A DNA stretch of 64,000 nucleotides from NCBI RefSeq assembly GCF_047511655.1, contig NC_133391.1, positions 120,288,384 through 120,352,383 of the forward strand. Direction: 5' to 3'. Within the stretch, counting starts at the first letter, position 1. Every line of letters begins with the position of its first letter. This document shows positions 1 through 12,000 of this stretch, piece by piece. Below the pieces are notes generated by a model. The model did no database searches. It worked only from the letters and a program-made list of their open reading frames with translations, and was not told the origin of the DNA. The stretch comes from Castor canadensis. Lineage: Eukaryota > Chordata > Mammalia > Rodentia > Castoridae. The translations under genes were made by a program, and so were the position numbers.

Positions 1-299
1 AATAGCTCAAAGGATAAAAGGAGAGAAAGAGAAGTATACTGCTACATGGTTCAGGAATGTTTTGTCAAATGCTATATTTTTGAAGATGACTGACACATTA
101 AACATACATATTGTAAACCATAGAATAAGCACTAAGAAGACAAAAGAAGGTTGTATAATTAACAAGACAACACAGATAAAATGGGGTACTAAACAAATAC
201 TCAAACCTCAAGAAGGCAGGAAAAGAAAAAAAGGAGAGATGGAATAAATAGAAAACAAATAGCAAAATAGTAGGCTTAAATTCAGTCATGTCAGTAACT

Positions 300-475
300 A
301 CATTAAATTAGACAGCAGATATCATGACTGTTGAGAGAGGGGAAGGGAAGGGGATAAAGAAAGAGTGATAGAGGGATGGATGGGATCAGAGTACATTTAT
401 GCATGTATACAAACATCACTGAAACTCCTCTGTACAATTAATTCACACTAATAAAATTATCAGAGAAAAAAGAAA
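300..475 (+). mobile_element. Older L1 3'-end fragment
   Basis: G-rich tract (GAGAGGGGAAGGGAAGGGG) then GTACATTTATGCATGTATAC and ACACTAATAAAATTATC, the layout of an L1 3'UTR end. Boundaries are approximate. Confidence 0.5.
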
Positions 476-691
476 ATATATTGTTGGTCTTATTAAAAAC
501 CAAGACCTAGATGCATTGCCTGCAAGAAATTTACTTTAAATGTAAAGTCATAGATAGAATAATAAAATTTGAATTTTTGTTAAAGATGCAACATGCAAAA
601 CTTAATTATAGAAAAGCTGAAGTGGCTATTTTAATATCAGATAAAAACTTAAGAATAAGGACTATATCAAAGATAAAGAGGGATACTTCAA

Positions 692-800
692 CATGAGTGT
701 GGTGGTACATGCCTATCCCAATACATGTGAGGCAGAGGCAGGAAGATTACGAGTTCGAGGCCAACCTAGGCTAAATAGTGAGTTTGAGGCCGGCTTCACT
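692..800 (+). repeat. B1-like SINE
   Basis: Reads GTGGTGGTACATGCCTAT and GAGGCAGAGGCAGGAAG, diverged from the usual B1 phrases. Confidence 0.7.
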
Positions 801-1057
801 GTTCTCAACAATTTACTACATACTAAGTCTAAATGAGAAAAAAGTAACCACTGCTGTGGAAATATCTTCCAAGCATTACCCCTTTAGAACCTTAAAATTA
901 GATGGGAGTACTCATTTTTAAATCTTTATGTATTCATATTTAAAACCTCTTACTAATCCTATAGTGGAAACAATAAATTTCTTCTTGAAATTGAACATTT
1001 TTGAAGAGTTTGATGGGTAGAAAATAAGCACAAAAATGTTTAAAGACACATAGACAG

Positions 1058-1141
1058 GGGGCCGGAGAAATAGTTCAGTGGTAGAGCCCTTGTCTAGAGT
1101 ATACAAGACCTTGAGTTTGATCCCTCGCACTAGAAAAAAAA
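1058..1141 (+). repeat. ID-like tRNA-derived SINE
   Basis: A-box region TAGTTCAGTGGTAGAGC and B-box region GAGTTTGATCC, with an A-tail. Confidence 0.8.
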
Positions 1142-1397
1142 TCACAGAAAAGAAATATTTCTTTGTGAAATTTTAGAACACTGGAAATAGATAACCCTAA
1201 AAACTTTCATAGCAAAAAAAAAGTAGCTTGCAATCAAAGGCTTAAGAATCAGAAAAACATGGAATTTCTCAGCAGCAACATTTAAAGCTAGTAGAAATGT
1301 AGTAATGCAATTGGCTCTACATTTTAAAATAAAATAACTTCCAACCTAGAGTCAATAGCTAACTAAACTGACAAAAATGTGATGTATATACACACAT

Positions 1398-1512
1398 ACA
1401 GATGTCTGTCTATCTATCTACCTGTCACCTGTCTATAGATAACAGAGGAAAAGAAAACATTGTCATCTGTAGATAGATAGATGACAGATAAATAGATGAC
1501 AGATACACACAC
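1398..1512. repeat. Tetranucleotide repeat with inverted arms
   Basis: CTATCTATCTA (1410-1420) and TAGATAGATAG (1470-1480) with neighbouring CTGTC/GACAG units face each other across about 50 bp. Confidence 0.85.
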
Positions 1513-1929
1513 ATAGATGCTTAGATATGTGTATTACATTCAAACTAAAAGTATATGTCTCCTATACAATCTTCCCCAGGACTCTGTAGAGGAATGTTCC
1601 ACCAAAATGTGCAAGTAAACAAAGAAGAGAAAGATGTGAGGTCCAGGAAATGGGACAGAGCACAGGAGAGATAGAGTAGACATCTCCAGGAGGACTGTGA
1701 CGATCCCAGGATCCTGGGGAGAGATCACATTGGAGCCATCAAGAGAGTCCTTTAAGAAGACGAAAATGATGAGACATTATCAAATAGCAGGGTCTGAATG
1801 ATTTCAGAGGAGATTGAGACATCTAGAAGAATTTGCAGATACAAGTACTAAGAACATAAAAAAAAAATAAACAGATGGCTATACATAGTTGAAAAAAATA
1901 GAAAGTAAGCATCAGTGAGGATACAGGGA

Positions 1930-2470
1930 ATCTGGAGCCTTAATATACTGTTGATGGGAACTTAAAATGGTAGAAAACAGTTTGGCCAAAAATTAAAAGC
2001 AAGCAGAGGGAAGAGAAAAAAATTAAACATAAAATTACCATATAACCTAGCAATTCGGGTACTCCAACATGCTTTCACACAAATGTACCTATCAGCACTA
2101 TTCACAATAGCAGAAAAGAGGAAAGAACCCAGTGTCTGTGAACAATGAATGAATAAAGTGTAATATTCATGTGGAATATTACTTGCCCACAAAAAGGAAT
2201 GAATTACTGATACATGTTACAAGGATAAGCCTCAAAACAATATGCTAGGTGATCAAAGCCAGACATGGAAGGCCATATGGTATGCTTCCATTTGTATGAA
2301 GTATCCAGTATGGGTAAACCCACAGACACAAAACAAATTGGTGCATGCCAGAAGCTGGGCATAGAGCATTGTGTAATGGATACAGTTTTATTTTGGGGTG
2401 ATGAAATGTTTTGGAATTACACATGGGTGTTTGCTTGACATTACAAGTGCGCTAAACACCATTGAGTTGT
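1930..2470 (+). mobile_element. Old L1-type fragment
   Basis: Phrases typical of old mammalian L1 3' regions are readable: ACTGTTGATGGGAACTTAAA, CACTATTCACAATAGCAG and GGAATATTACTTGCC. It is heavily mutated and has no open frame. It lies in the NAIP intron after the last visible exon. Confidence 0.6.
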
Positions 2471-2693
2471 GTGTTTTAAAGTGGTTAATATGTGACTTTT
2501 ACTTCAAAAAACAAAACAAACATATTAACAAGACAATTATTACTTCCTACAAAAATAAAAAGTCATACAGGAAGAGACAATTAATTATAATGCACAGCAA
2601 GCTTCAGCCCCGCATAGCATTTATGTAGTTATGATTCTGTAAACATGTGATGTGAAAATATCCATCTAACTCACACCAAGACAGAAGTACAGA

Positions 2694-2790
2694 GCTGGAG
2701 AAGTGTCTCAGGTGGAAGAGCATCTGCCTAGAGAAATGCAAGGCCCCGAGTTCAAACCCCAATACTGCAAAGAAAAAAAAATACAACTGT
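2694..2790 (+). repeat. ID-like SINE near the NAIP BIR3 exon
   Basis: GTCTCAGGTGGAAGAGC and GAGTTCAAACCCCAATACTG then an A-tail. Confidence 0.85.
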
Positions 2791-2963
2791 AAGGAGAGGA
2801 CAGATAAACAGGAAGGGTATCCTGACAGCAAGCAGATGGAAGACATACAGACATGTTCTCCAGAGTGTAACTCAGAGAAGTGGGCTTAATCCACAGGTAA
2901 GATAAGGGGGAAATCATTAAGATGTATTCAAAGTTGCAGACACTAAATACCCATTTTGCTCAC

Positions 2964-3063
2964 TCTGGAGAGTATTTGGTGTGATCTGCTAATGGGTCAT
3001 CATCTTCCTTCCAATCCTCCAAGCAAACTCCACAGGAAAAACACTGGACAATGTCCTTCACAC
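2964..3063 (-). CDS. NAIP: NAIP exon, zinc-binding half of BIR3
   Basis: A 100-nt exon between acceptor TTCTAG and donor GTGAGC. It reads [20 protein letters not shown] onward, ending ...HTKYSP plus two bases. C315, C318 and H335 are present. Read-through without splicing meets a TGA at once, which supports the GTGAGC donor. No following NAIP exon is visible down to coordinate 1. Confidence 0.92.
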
Positions 3064-6000
3064 CTAGAAGTAAGAAGAGTTCGTCAATGAGGTTATCAAC
3101 TGACAAGTAGCTGATAACCGCCAGACTTTTATTAGGAAGCTCCTATTTGTGCCTCCAATTGGATTCAGTGACAAAGCCCTAAATTGGGTCACCAGAGAGG
3201 CAATATTGAATATAAGACTCAGTCCACCAGTGGGCTACTCAGCGAGTAGTCACCTGCAGTCCCATGCATCATGTCCTTTGATAAACACCTGCTCCCTACC
3301 CTGTTATCCTATCAACAGAGGGACCTACTGGCAGAATCTGGAATCGAGCTCCAAGAGGGAAGAGATTTTATTCTTTTCTTTTTTACTTTTGTTGGGGGGG
3401 AAGTGCTAGCATTTGAACCCAGGGCCTCACTACTTGAGCCATGCCTCCAGCCCTTTTTGCTTTACGTATTTTTCAGATAGGATCTTGTGTTTTTGACTGG
3501 GCTGGCCTGGACTGTGATCGTCCTATTTAACTCTTCCCAGGTAGCTGAGATGACAGCCACGTGCCAGTGCACCCGCATATTGGTTGAGGTGGGCCTTGCT
3601 AACTTTTTGCCTGGGCTGGCCTCAAAGCACAATCCTCCCAATCTTCATTTCCTCAGTATCTAGGATAACAGGTATGAAACACCACAGCAAGCTTTTTTTT
3701 TCTTTTGTAAACTATTTTTAATTAGCATACAGTTATGATACAAGAGGGTTTCATGATGATAATTCCACAGATGTATACATTGTACTTTGAACAAGTTTAC
3801 CCCCTACTTTACATTCCCTTAACCCTTCTCTGGTCTCCACCCAAGGGAAGAAATTTTTGTCTGGTTTGCTCGCTAGGGAATCCTATAAACCTCTGTGAGC
3901 ACCTAGCACTTCTTAGGCAATCAAACATATTTGATGAATAAACCAGAAAGAATATGCTTGGAGCTCAGGGGAAAAAAGCATTGGAGGAAATCTAGGAGCC
4001 TTTAGGTAAGCAGATAATGCAGAATCAATTCCCTCATCACAATATTGCTTTATGCCACAAGAAATAAAGTCAGTTCTCCTATGCACTGCACTTCTTGGGG
4101 AGGAAATGAGTATTTGGCTCTGCCAAGGGATCAAACTGGAAATGAAGGATCCAGCCTTGTCTTCCCTCTCTGGACCCTGGCAGGTGCTGGCAAACTGAAA
4201 CAAAGCAAAACCTCCCTCTATATTTGGCCAAAGATAGGAGGTATGAGCTTGCAGGATGAGTAGGATTTGTGGAGGTTTGGGAAGGAACTCAGTGAGCATA
4301 TTGAAGACTTGATGAAGACTGGCAGGATGAAGACATACTAGAGAGAGGCGGGAGAAAGGACCCAGCTCTCTGCTACCAAAGGCTTATGGTTATGAGGTAC
4401 AGAAATTTTTTGTGCCAAGAGGGTGTAAAGTGACAGCTACACCCCCTGTTCTGAACCACTCTGTTATATTTGTGATGCTACGTGACCACTCAGTAAAGAG
4501 CTGCATGAGACTCCCCTGTAACTCAGGGTGCGGATGGCCTGAGGAAGGCTCCTTATCCTTCCCTGATCCCTGTTCCTCAGCAGACCCAGCTGAGCGGGCT
4601 TCTGCTGAGAAACAGCCAAATTGAGAACAGAACTGTGGGAGACTTTGCAAGCTGTAGGATCAGGAAATGAGCATCCTGACTTTTCTCTCCCAAGTAGATA
4701 GAGCCTGGCAGATCACAGTCCACATCCCCCTCTTCCATTTTTCCATAGTAACTGAAACCCCAATCCTCAGGGGAGCACAGGGCCACTCAGGAAAAATGTT
4801 AGCCTTCTCAGCTCCCTCTTACAGGCAGGTGTGGCCATCTGACTAAATTCTGGTTAAAAAAATACAAGCAGAAGTACCCTGTGACAGATTGCAAACATGG
4901 GGGTCAAGGGCAGAGAAAGATGTGTAGAAAGGAAGAGACAGTCCTGAAGGTTTCAAGTTCGAGGTCCATCACCTAAGGGAGGTATGGAAAACTGGGAAAG
5001 GATTTAGAGGGCAGCAAAGAAAAGGGGTGCTGAAAAGAGAGGAGATGGTCAGATATAGACAAAGGCAAGCCTGGGGTCACACAGTCTAGGTGGGGCTTCA
5101 ATGGCTAAACAATCCCCTATTACTTGCCTCTGTAGAAAAGACCTGCTTTAGCCAGAGCGAGAATTTTGTCAGGGTACTGGTGGGGCCAGTCCTTAAAAGT
5201 GTCCTGCCGTAGTTGTTCATTAGCGAAGATACTGTCATTGTAGTAACCTTGAATAAAAAGTACAGGGTGAGACCAGCAGACTTTCTTTTTTATTGTTTTA
5301 TTATTCATATGTGCATACAAGGCTTGGGTCATTTCTCCCCCCTGCCCCCACCCCCTCCCTTACCACCCATTCTGCCCCCTCTCTCTCCTCCCCACCCCCT
5401 CGATACCCAGCAGAAACCATTTTGCCCTTATCTCTGATTTTGTTGTAGAGAGAGTATAAGCCATAATAGGAAGGAACAAGGGTTTTTGCTGGTTGAGATA
5501 AGGATAGCTATACAGGGAGTTGACTCACATTAATTTCCTGTGCGTGTGTGCTACCTTCTAGGTTAATTCTTCTTTATCTAACCTTTTCTCTAGTTCCTGG
5601 TCCCCTTCTCCTATTGGCCTCAGTTGCTTTTAAGGTATCTGCTTTAGTTTCTCTGCGTTGAGGGCAACAAATGCTAGCTAATTTTTTAGGTGTCCTACCT
5701 ATCCTCACACCTCCCTTGTGTGCTCTTGCTTTTATCATGTGCTCAAAGTCCAACCCCCTTGTTGTGTTTGCCCTTGATCTAATGTCCACATATGAGGGAG
5801 AACATACGATTTTTGGTCTTTTGGGTCAGGCTAACCTCACTCAGAATGATGTTCTCCAATTCCATCCATTTACCAGCAAATGATAACATTTCATTCTTCT
5901 TCATGGCTGCATAAAATTCTGTTGTGTATAGATACCACATTTTCTTGATCCATTCGTCAGTAGTGGGGCATCTTGGCTGTTGCCATAACTTGGCTATTGT

Positions 6001-9000
6001 GAATAGTGCCGCAATAAACATGGGTGTGCAGGTGCCTCTGGAGTAACCTGTGTCACAGTCTTTTGGGTATATCCCCAAGAGTGGTATTGCTGGATCAAAT
6101 GGTAGATCAATGTTTAGATTTTTAAGTAGCCTCCAAATTTTTTTCCAGAGTGGTTGTACTAGTTTACATTCCCACCAACAATGTAAGAGGGTTCCTTTTT
6201 CCCCACATCCTCGCCAACACCTGTTGGTGGTGGTGTTGCTAATGATGGCTATTCTAACAGGGGTGAGGTGGAATCTTAGTGTGGTTTTAATTTGCATTTC
6301 CTTTATTGCTAGAGATGGTGAGTATTTTTTCATGTGTTTTTTGGCCATTTGAATTTCTTCTTTTGAGAAAGTTCTGTTTAGTTCACTTGCCCATTTCTTT
6401 ATTGGTTCATTAGTTTTAGGAGAATTTAGTTTTTTAAGTTCTCTATATATTCTGGTTATCAGTCCTTTGTCTGATGTGTAGCTGGCAAATATTTTCTCTT
6501 ACTCTGTGGGTGTTCTGTCTTCAGTTTAGAGACCATTTCTTTTGATGAACAGAAGCTTTTTAGTTCTATGAAGTCCCATTGATCTATGCTATCTCTTAGT
6601 TGCTGTGCTGCTGGGGTTCCATTGAGAAAGTTCTTACCTATACCTACTAATTCCAGAGTATTTCCTACTCTTTCCTGTATCAACTTTAGAGTTTGTGGTC
6701 TGATATTAAGATCCTTGATCCATTTTGAGTTAATCTTGGTATAGGGTGATACACATAGATCTAGTTTCAGTTTTTTGCAGACTGCTAACCAGTTTTCCCA
6801 GCAGTTTTTGTTGAAGAGGCTGCTTTTTCTCCATCGTATATTTTTGACCAGCAGTCTTTGATATTGCAAAGTGTAAGTTATCGCCACATATTTACAGAGG
6901 GAATGAACTCATGAGTTTGCTTCAAGATAACTGGGGGTGGTGAGAAAAGCAGGAAGGGAGGGAGATGAAGCAAGACGGACCACATGATGGAACTGCTGAA
7001 GCAGTGTTTGATGGCTATATTCTATTGTCATATTTCTGTGTATGTTTGAATTTTAAAATATTGATCATTTAAAAATGATCTCTTCATTATATAGCATCAG
7101 AATAAAACAACAACACCAGCAAAAGCTAGAGGAGGGTCCCTTCCTCCAAAGTCAGTGTCAAGATTTAAGAAAGGCAGTTTTCCTTGTAGCGGCCTTAAGC
7201 ACAGGCAGTTTTATTTCTTGTTCTTTGGGACATCTGCTCTGGTGATCTCCATTAGATTTTCCACCTGAGACTGGCCCTGGGTTTGGTTCTTGGACTGAAG
7301 ATTTGAAAATTAAATTTATATTACCTTGGTTCTATAAATTTTTTTCAGATAAAAGCTTGCTTCAGTTTTCTACTTAGCCCTAGTATTTTTTGTTTTGTTT
7401 TCCTTTGCTTTTTTATGACTACCTTTCTTTCTTTCTTTCTTTTTTGTGGCAGTACTGGGATTTGAACTCAGAGCTTCATGGTTACTAGGCAGACACTCTA
7501 CAGCATGAAGCACTCCACCAGTCCTTTTCTGTGTTGGGTATTTTCCAGATAGGGTTTCACAAACTATTTGCCAGGCTAGCTTTGAACCTTGATCCTCCTG
7601 ATCTCTGCCTCCTGAGTAGCTAGGATTACAGGTATGAGACACTGGTGATTGGCCTTGTTCCCCCTCATGTTTGAGCTCCTTGTAAGAAGGGCAGCAGCTA
7701 AAAGCATATAAATGCCAGCCACACTTGAACCCCAGCCACATTCCCTTTCCTCATGCTGCATCAGTGCCTTGGGGGTGAAATCCATGACTGGCAGCTTCCC
7801 CAGTGACATCCATGACTTCTTTCTCTCTCACTGGTGTCCTGGTGTCTGTTTTCACTTCACTTTTAAAGTAAATATTACTTAATTCCTCATAGCACACAAG
7901 TCATTTAAGAACGTTTCAAAACTTTCAAGAGAAGTGTCAGATAAGGAACAAACTCCATGCGACTTCCTTCCCTTCCCTCTGCTCATGTGTTCTAAAAACT
8001 AGGACATTACACAAGAACAGAAATCTCTTATGGAAATGATTTTTAAAAAGAGAGTTATGGTGCTGTAAAATGAGGGGAAAAAATGAAAGAGCAAAAAAAT
8101 TTGGGAAAAAAAGCAAAAGAAGAAATAAACAAGCAAAACCTTTAGAATATGGTTACATTTTTACCTGATGTCATAGGTAACTCTATTTTGACCCAGGAAT
8201 TCACAAAATGTTCTCCCTGAAGAAAATTAAATTCATGTTATTGATTGTTTGAAATATAAAATATACACCTGTGAGCAAGAGCTGAAGGTTTGTCACCACA
8301 AAACGAAGAGTTTCACTAGGTAGAGTGGCAGAATTTGTTGAAGGAGAGGTTTCTTTTGATATTGACTTCCTTTTATGCTGGAAACATTTAAAATACACCA
8401 CAAACAACAGTGAATGTTTACCTATGCCCAACAGGAAATGTTCTCAGGGTCCCTTTTTCCAGACACACAGCTCAAAACCAGAACTACATTTAGATGAGGA
8501 ACTAAGAGACACAGGAAGAAAACTGAATTTTCTCACACACACACCCTCAAAAAGAGAAGGAAACTGAATTCAGAAGGCCTTATGTATTGAGCAATTGATC
8601 CTTCCCAGTTAACTGTACCCAAATTCTTTCCTCAGATAACATCCTTCCTCCCCCAAGTTCAGTTCATGTTCTCTACACAGTTCTGGTCTTCGGAGTCACC
8701 ATTAGCCAACCCAGTCTCTTTTTGCTTAATCCAATTTGGGTTGGGTTTTCCTGTCACCTGCCAGTCAGAAGTCCTTACTGATACAGTCTATAAACAACCA
8801 GCCGGGAGGAGCTAGCACTGAGCCCCAATGTGGGTTGGGGGGCAGGCAGGGGAGTGGTCTTAGTTAAGGAGGATGACTGTCAGTCAAAAGTCAGCCCTGG
8901 AAAAAGAAATTCTAAGGGCTTTAGCTTAGTAAGAGAATATATTTTCTTTCACTTTGCAGATGAGAGGCAGGTGAATGAAAGAAGGAAGAAATAGAACCTG

Positions 9001-12000
9001 TAACATAAAAAGAGTCTCTGCCTTTCTGATTCAGATATTGTCAGGTAATCAAAAGGTAAGTTGAGGATGGTTTGGCTGGTGAAGTGGCTCAAGAGGTAAG
9101 AGTGCCTACCTAGGAAGGTTTGTCATTACAAATTACCGTTACATCAATAAATCCCTTGTAGCTTTGAATATACTCAGCGATTTCCTCTGAAGATTTCTTA
9201 CTTTGAAGATATTCACATCTATAATTAAAAATAGAATTAAATACAAATAAAAATATAATTAAAATTTACCTCAATACTCTGATAGAGATGTCCTATATCA
9301 CAATGAGCATTTGTTAAAAGATAACTGAGTTATTGAATTTTATACTTCAATAAAACTGTCAAAAAACTTATCTTGAAACTACTTGAATTATCATTGTTCT
9401 GATAGAATTATTTATTTCTATTACTGACAGCATATGAAGTTATTTAAAATTAAATCTTTAGGCTCTTCTCTTTTTTCTTTCTGTTTTTGGTGGGATTGGG
9501 GTTTGAACTAAGGACTCCACTTATGCCAAAAGCAGGCACTCTATCACTTGAGCCACTCCCGCCATTTCACTTTGGTTATTTTGCAGAGGGGGTCTCTTGA
9601 ACTATTTGCCCAGGCTGGTTTCAAATCTGGATCCTCCTGATCTCAGTCTCCCCAGTAGCTAGAATTACAGGAGTGAGCCACCTGCAATAATGTTTTAAAC
9701 AGTGCTATTTACTCTCCAACTTCCTTTATATACATCACTTTACATCATCATAGGCAAATTATGTTATTTATGAATTAAGGAAAATCATGAAACTTTTACT
9801 TGGAAAAGTATGTCTTAGTATTTGGGATAATAAACATTTTTAAACTGTTTAAATTCATATAATTCAAACTTTTCATGATGTGATGAGGACTTTCCTGTTT
9901 GAATAATTCTAGAATGCTTCTATTTTGGATAAGGAAAGATCAAAATTGGCCAGGCATGGTGGCACATACCAGTAATCCCAGCAGTTGGGAGACAGAGGCA
10001 GGTAGATTGCAAGTTTGAAGCCAGGCTGAGCTACATAGTGAGACCCTGTCTCAAAAAAACAAAACAGCCTGCCCTGATGGCTCGTGCCTATAATCCTCGC
10101 TACTCAGGCAGAGGTTAGGAGGAGCATGGTTTGATGCCAAATAGTTCATGAGACCCTATCTCAGAAAAAAATCCATCACAAAAAAGGGGCTGTTGGAGTA
10201 GCACAAACGATAGCACGCCTACCTAGCAAGTGTGAGGCTGAGTTCAAAAAAAAAAAGAAAGTTCAAAACTGAAGAGGAAACTCCGGCAAGGTGGCTCTAT
10301 TGTCTTTAGTTTTTTGTTTTTGCAAACTGAAAATTTTAAGCAGAAAATATTGACCCACTTACTTGGGGAACCACTTGGCGTGTTCCTTCCAAGGATCATC
10401 TCCATCTTCCCAGTTTCCTAAGCATCCACCACAGGAAAAACACTGCACACTGTCCCTTTTACCTATGTATGAAAGAGAACACTTTGATTGCTCAGCAATG
10501 GCACCAGAGGGTAGTCCCTGGGAGTGATCATACTCCAGGGTACCTGCTGTCCCATGACCTCTGTGACTGAATCTCCATCCACGGGGCTACTTCCTGAGCC
10601 TGGAACCCCATCCCGCCCGTGGCTAACCCTCACAAACAGAACCCCAAGCTGGCGGCCCAGGGTGCTTCCCACACTGGCATGTTGCTCTTTGAGCTTTCAG
10701 GACTAAAATGACAGGGAAGTACACAAACGCTAGGACTAGCTGAAGTGCTGCACAGTTAGAAGGCCTCAGTTTTGGCTTTGCCAGCTCTGTAGGCACATTT
10801 CTTAAATTCTTTGAGTCTTGATGAACTCAGCTGTGAAATGTGGGGGAGGGGCAGGGCAAATGAGTTGGATTAGAATTAGTGCTCAATCCACGCATACATA
10901 AAGTAATCATAGTTGTCCTTATAATTCTCATTCGTGTTGTGTCTGCCATTACACCCATTGCATAACTAAGACAATTCAAACCAAGTGCAGTGTTCTCAAA
11001 TGCAATTAGCCCTATGTGTTAGTTAGACTCAAGATTAAAACAAACACAAAACCCCTTCAAAACTACAGAAATTTATAAGATCAAAGAAAGATCACGTAAA
11101 AGCAATGACAAGCTGCTCATGAATGAGGAGACTGGGACCAAGCTGACCTCATGATTTATTTTCAGCGACTTAAGACTTCAGCTTGTATTTTCTTCTTCTT
11201 CCTCTTCTTTCTTTTTTTTTTTTTTTGGTGGTACTGGGTTTTGAACTCAGGACCCTGTGCCTCCTAGGCAGGTGTTCTACCACTGAGCCATGCCTCTAGC
11301 CCTCTTTTGCTTTATCCTTTTTCAGGTATGTGTTGTCGTCCTCCCATCACAACCAGCCTGGGCTGAGATTCTCCTACCTATGCCTCCTGAGTAGCTAGGA
11401 TTATAGGCATACACACCACTATACAGCTAGTATTTTCTAAGGTCCAAATTTAAGGAAAAGTAACCTTCTTACTTTATACATAGTTGAAAATTAACACATG
11501 CTATACAAAATATAAACTCTACCCAAGTTGAGATTTAACAAGATAAACATAATATCTAATACAACACAATTAACAGATGAGGAGTCACAAAATATTGCAA
11601 AAACAATACAAATATGGAACTTAAACTTAAGAAAATGATTTCAAGATACCTGTGAAGACAAAGCCAGCTGCTGAGAGTGCATGTGGAGAGACCTCTTGGG
11701 CATAGAATGGCCAGTTCTTGAAGGATTCGAGTCTGGCCTCGTCTTCTTGGTACCTTGCTTTACCTCCTCTCAGCTTGTGTTCTGGGTTCTTTACCCTTAT
11801 GTCATATTTGGCAATGTTACCAACATCTTTGCCCAAAAGGAACTCACAGTCTGGTTGGGACTTCTCATGGTTCTCCAGGGGCACTCTCCTGATGCTGTTA
11901 GTAAACAGGGTTAAGCCGCAGCAGAAGCACTGTACCCCAGATTTTACCCCAGTGAAGTAAAACCCAGCGGCTGCCATTTCCTGAGGTGTCCACGAACTGT

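Noticed and set aside
1-2963. Search for the next NAIP exon (end of BIR3 and following region)
   Set aside because: No minus-strand segment matched the expected peptide; the exon is probably outside the window.
3913-4299. 128-codon minus-strand frame
   Set aside because: No domain, splice signal or family resemblance; the plus strand is also open there. It lies in a NAIP intron.
5779-6887. A possible host gene on the minus strand with 189- and 142-codon frames
   Set aside because: The peptides are LINE-1 ORF2 C-terminal sequence with a frame break; it is a transposon remnant.
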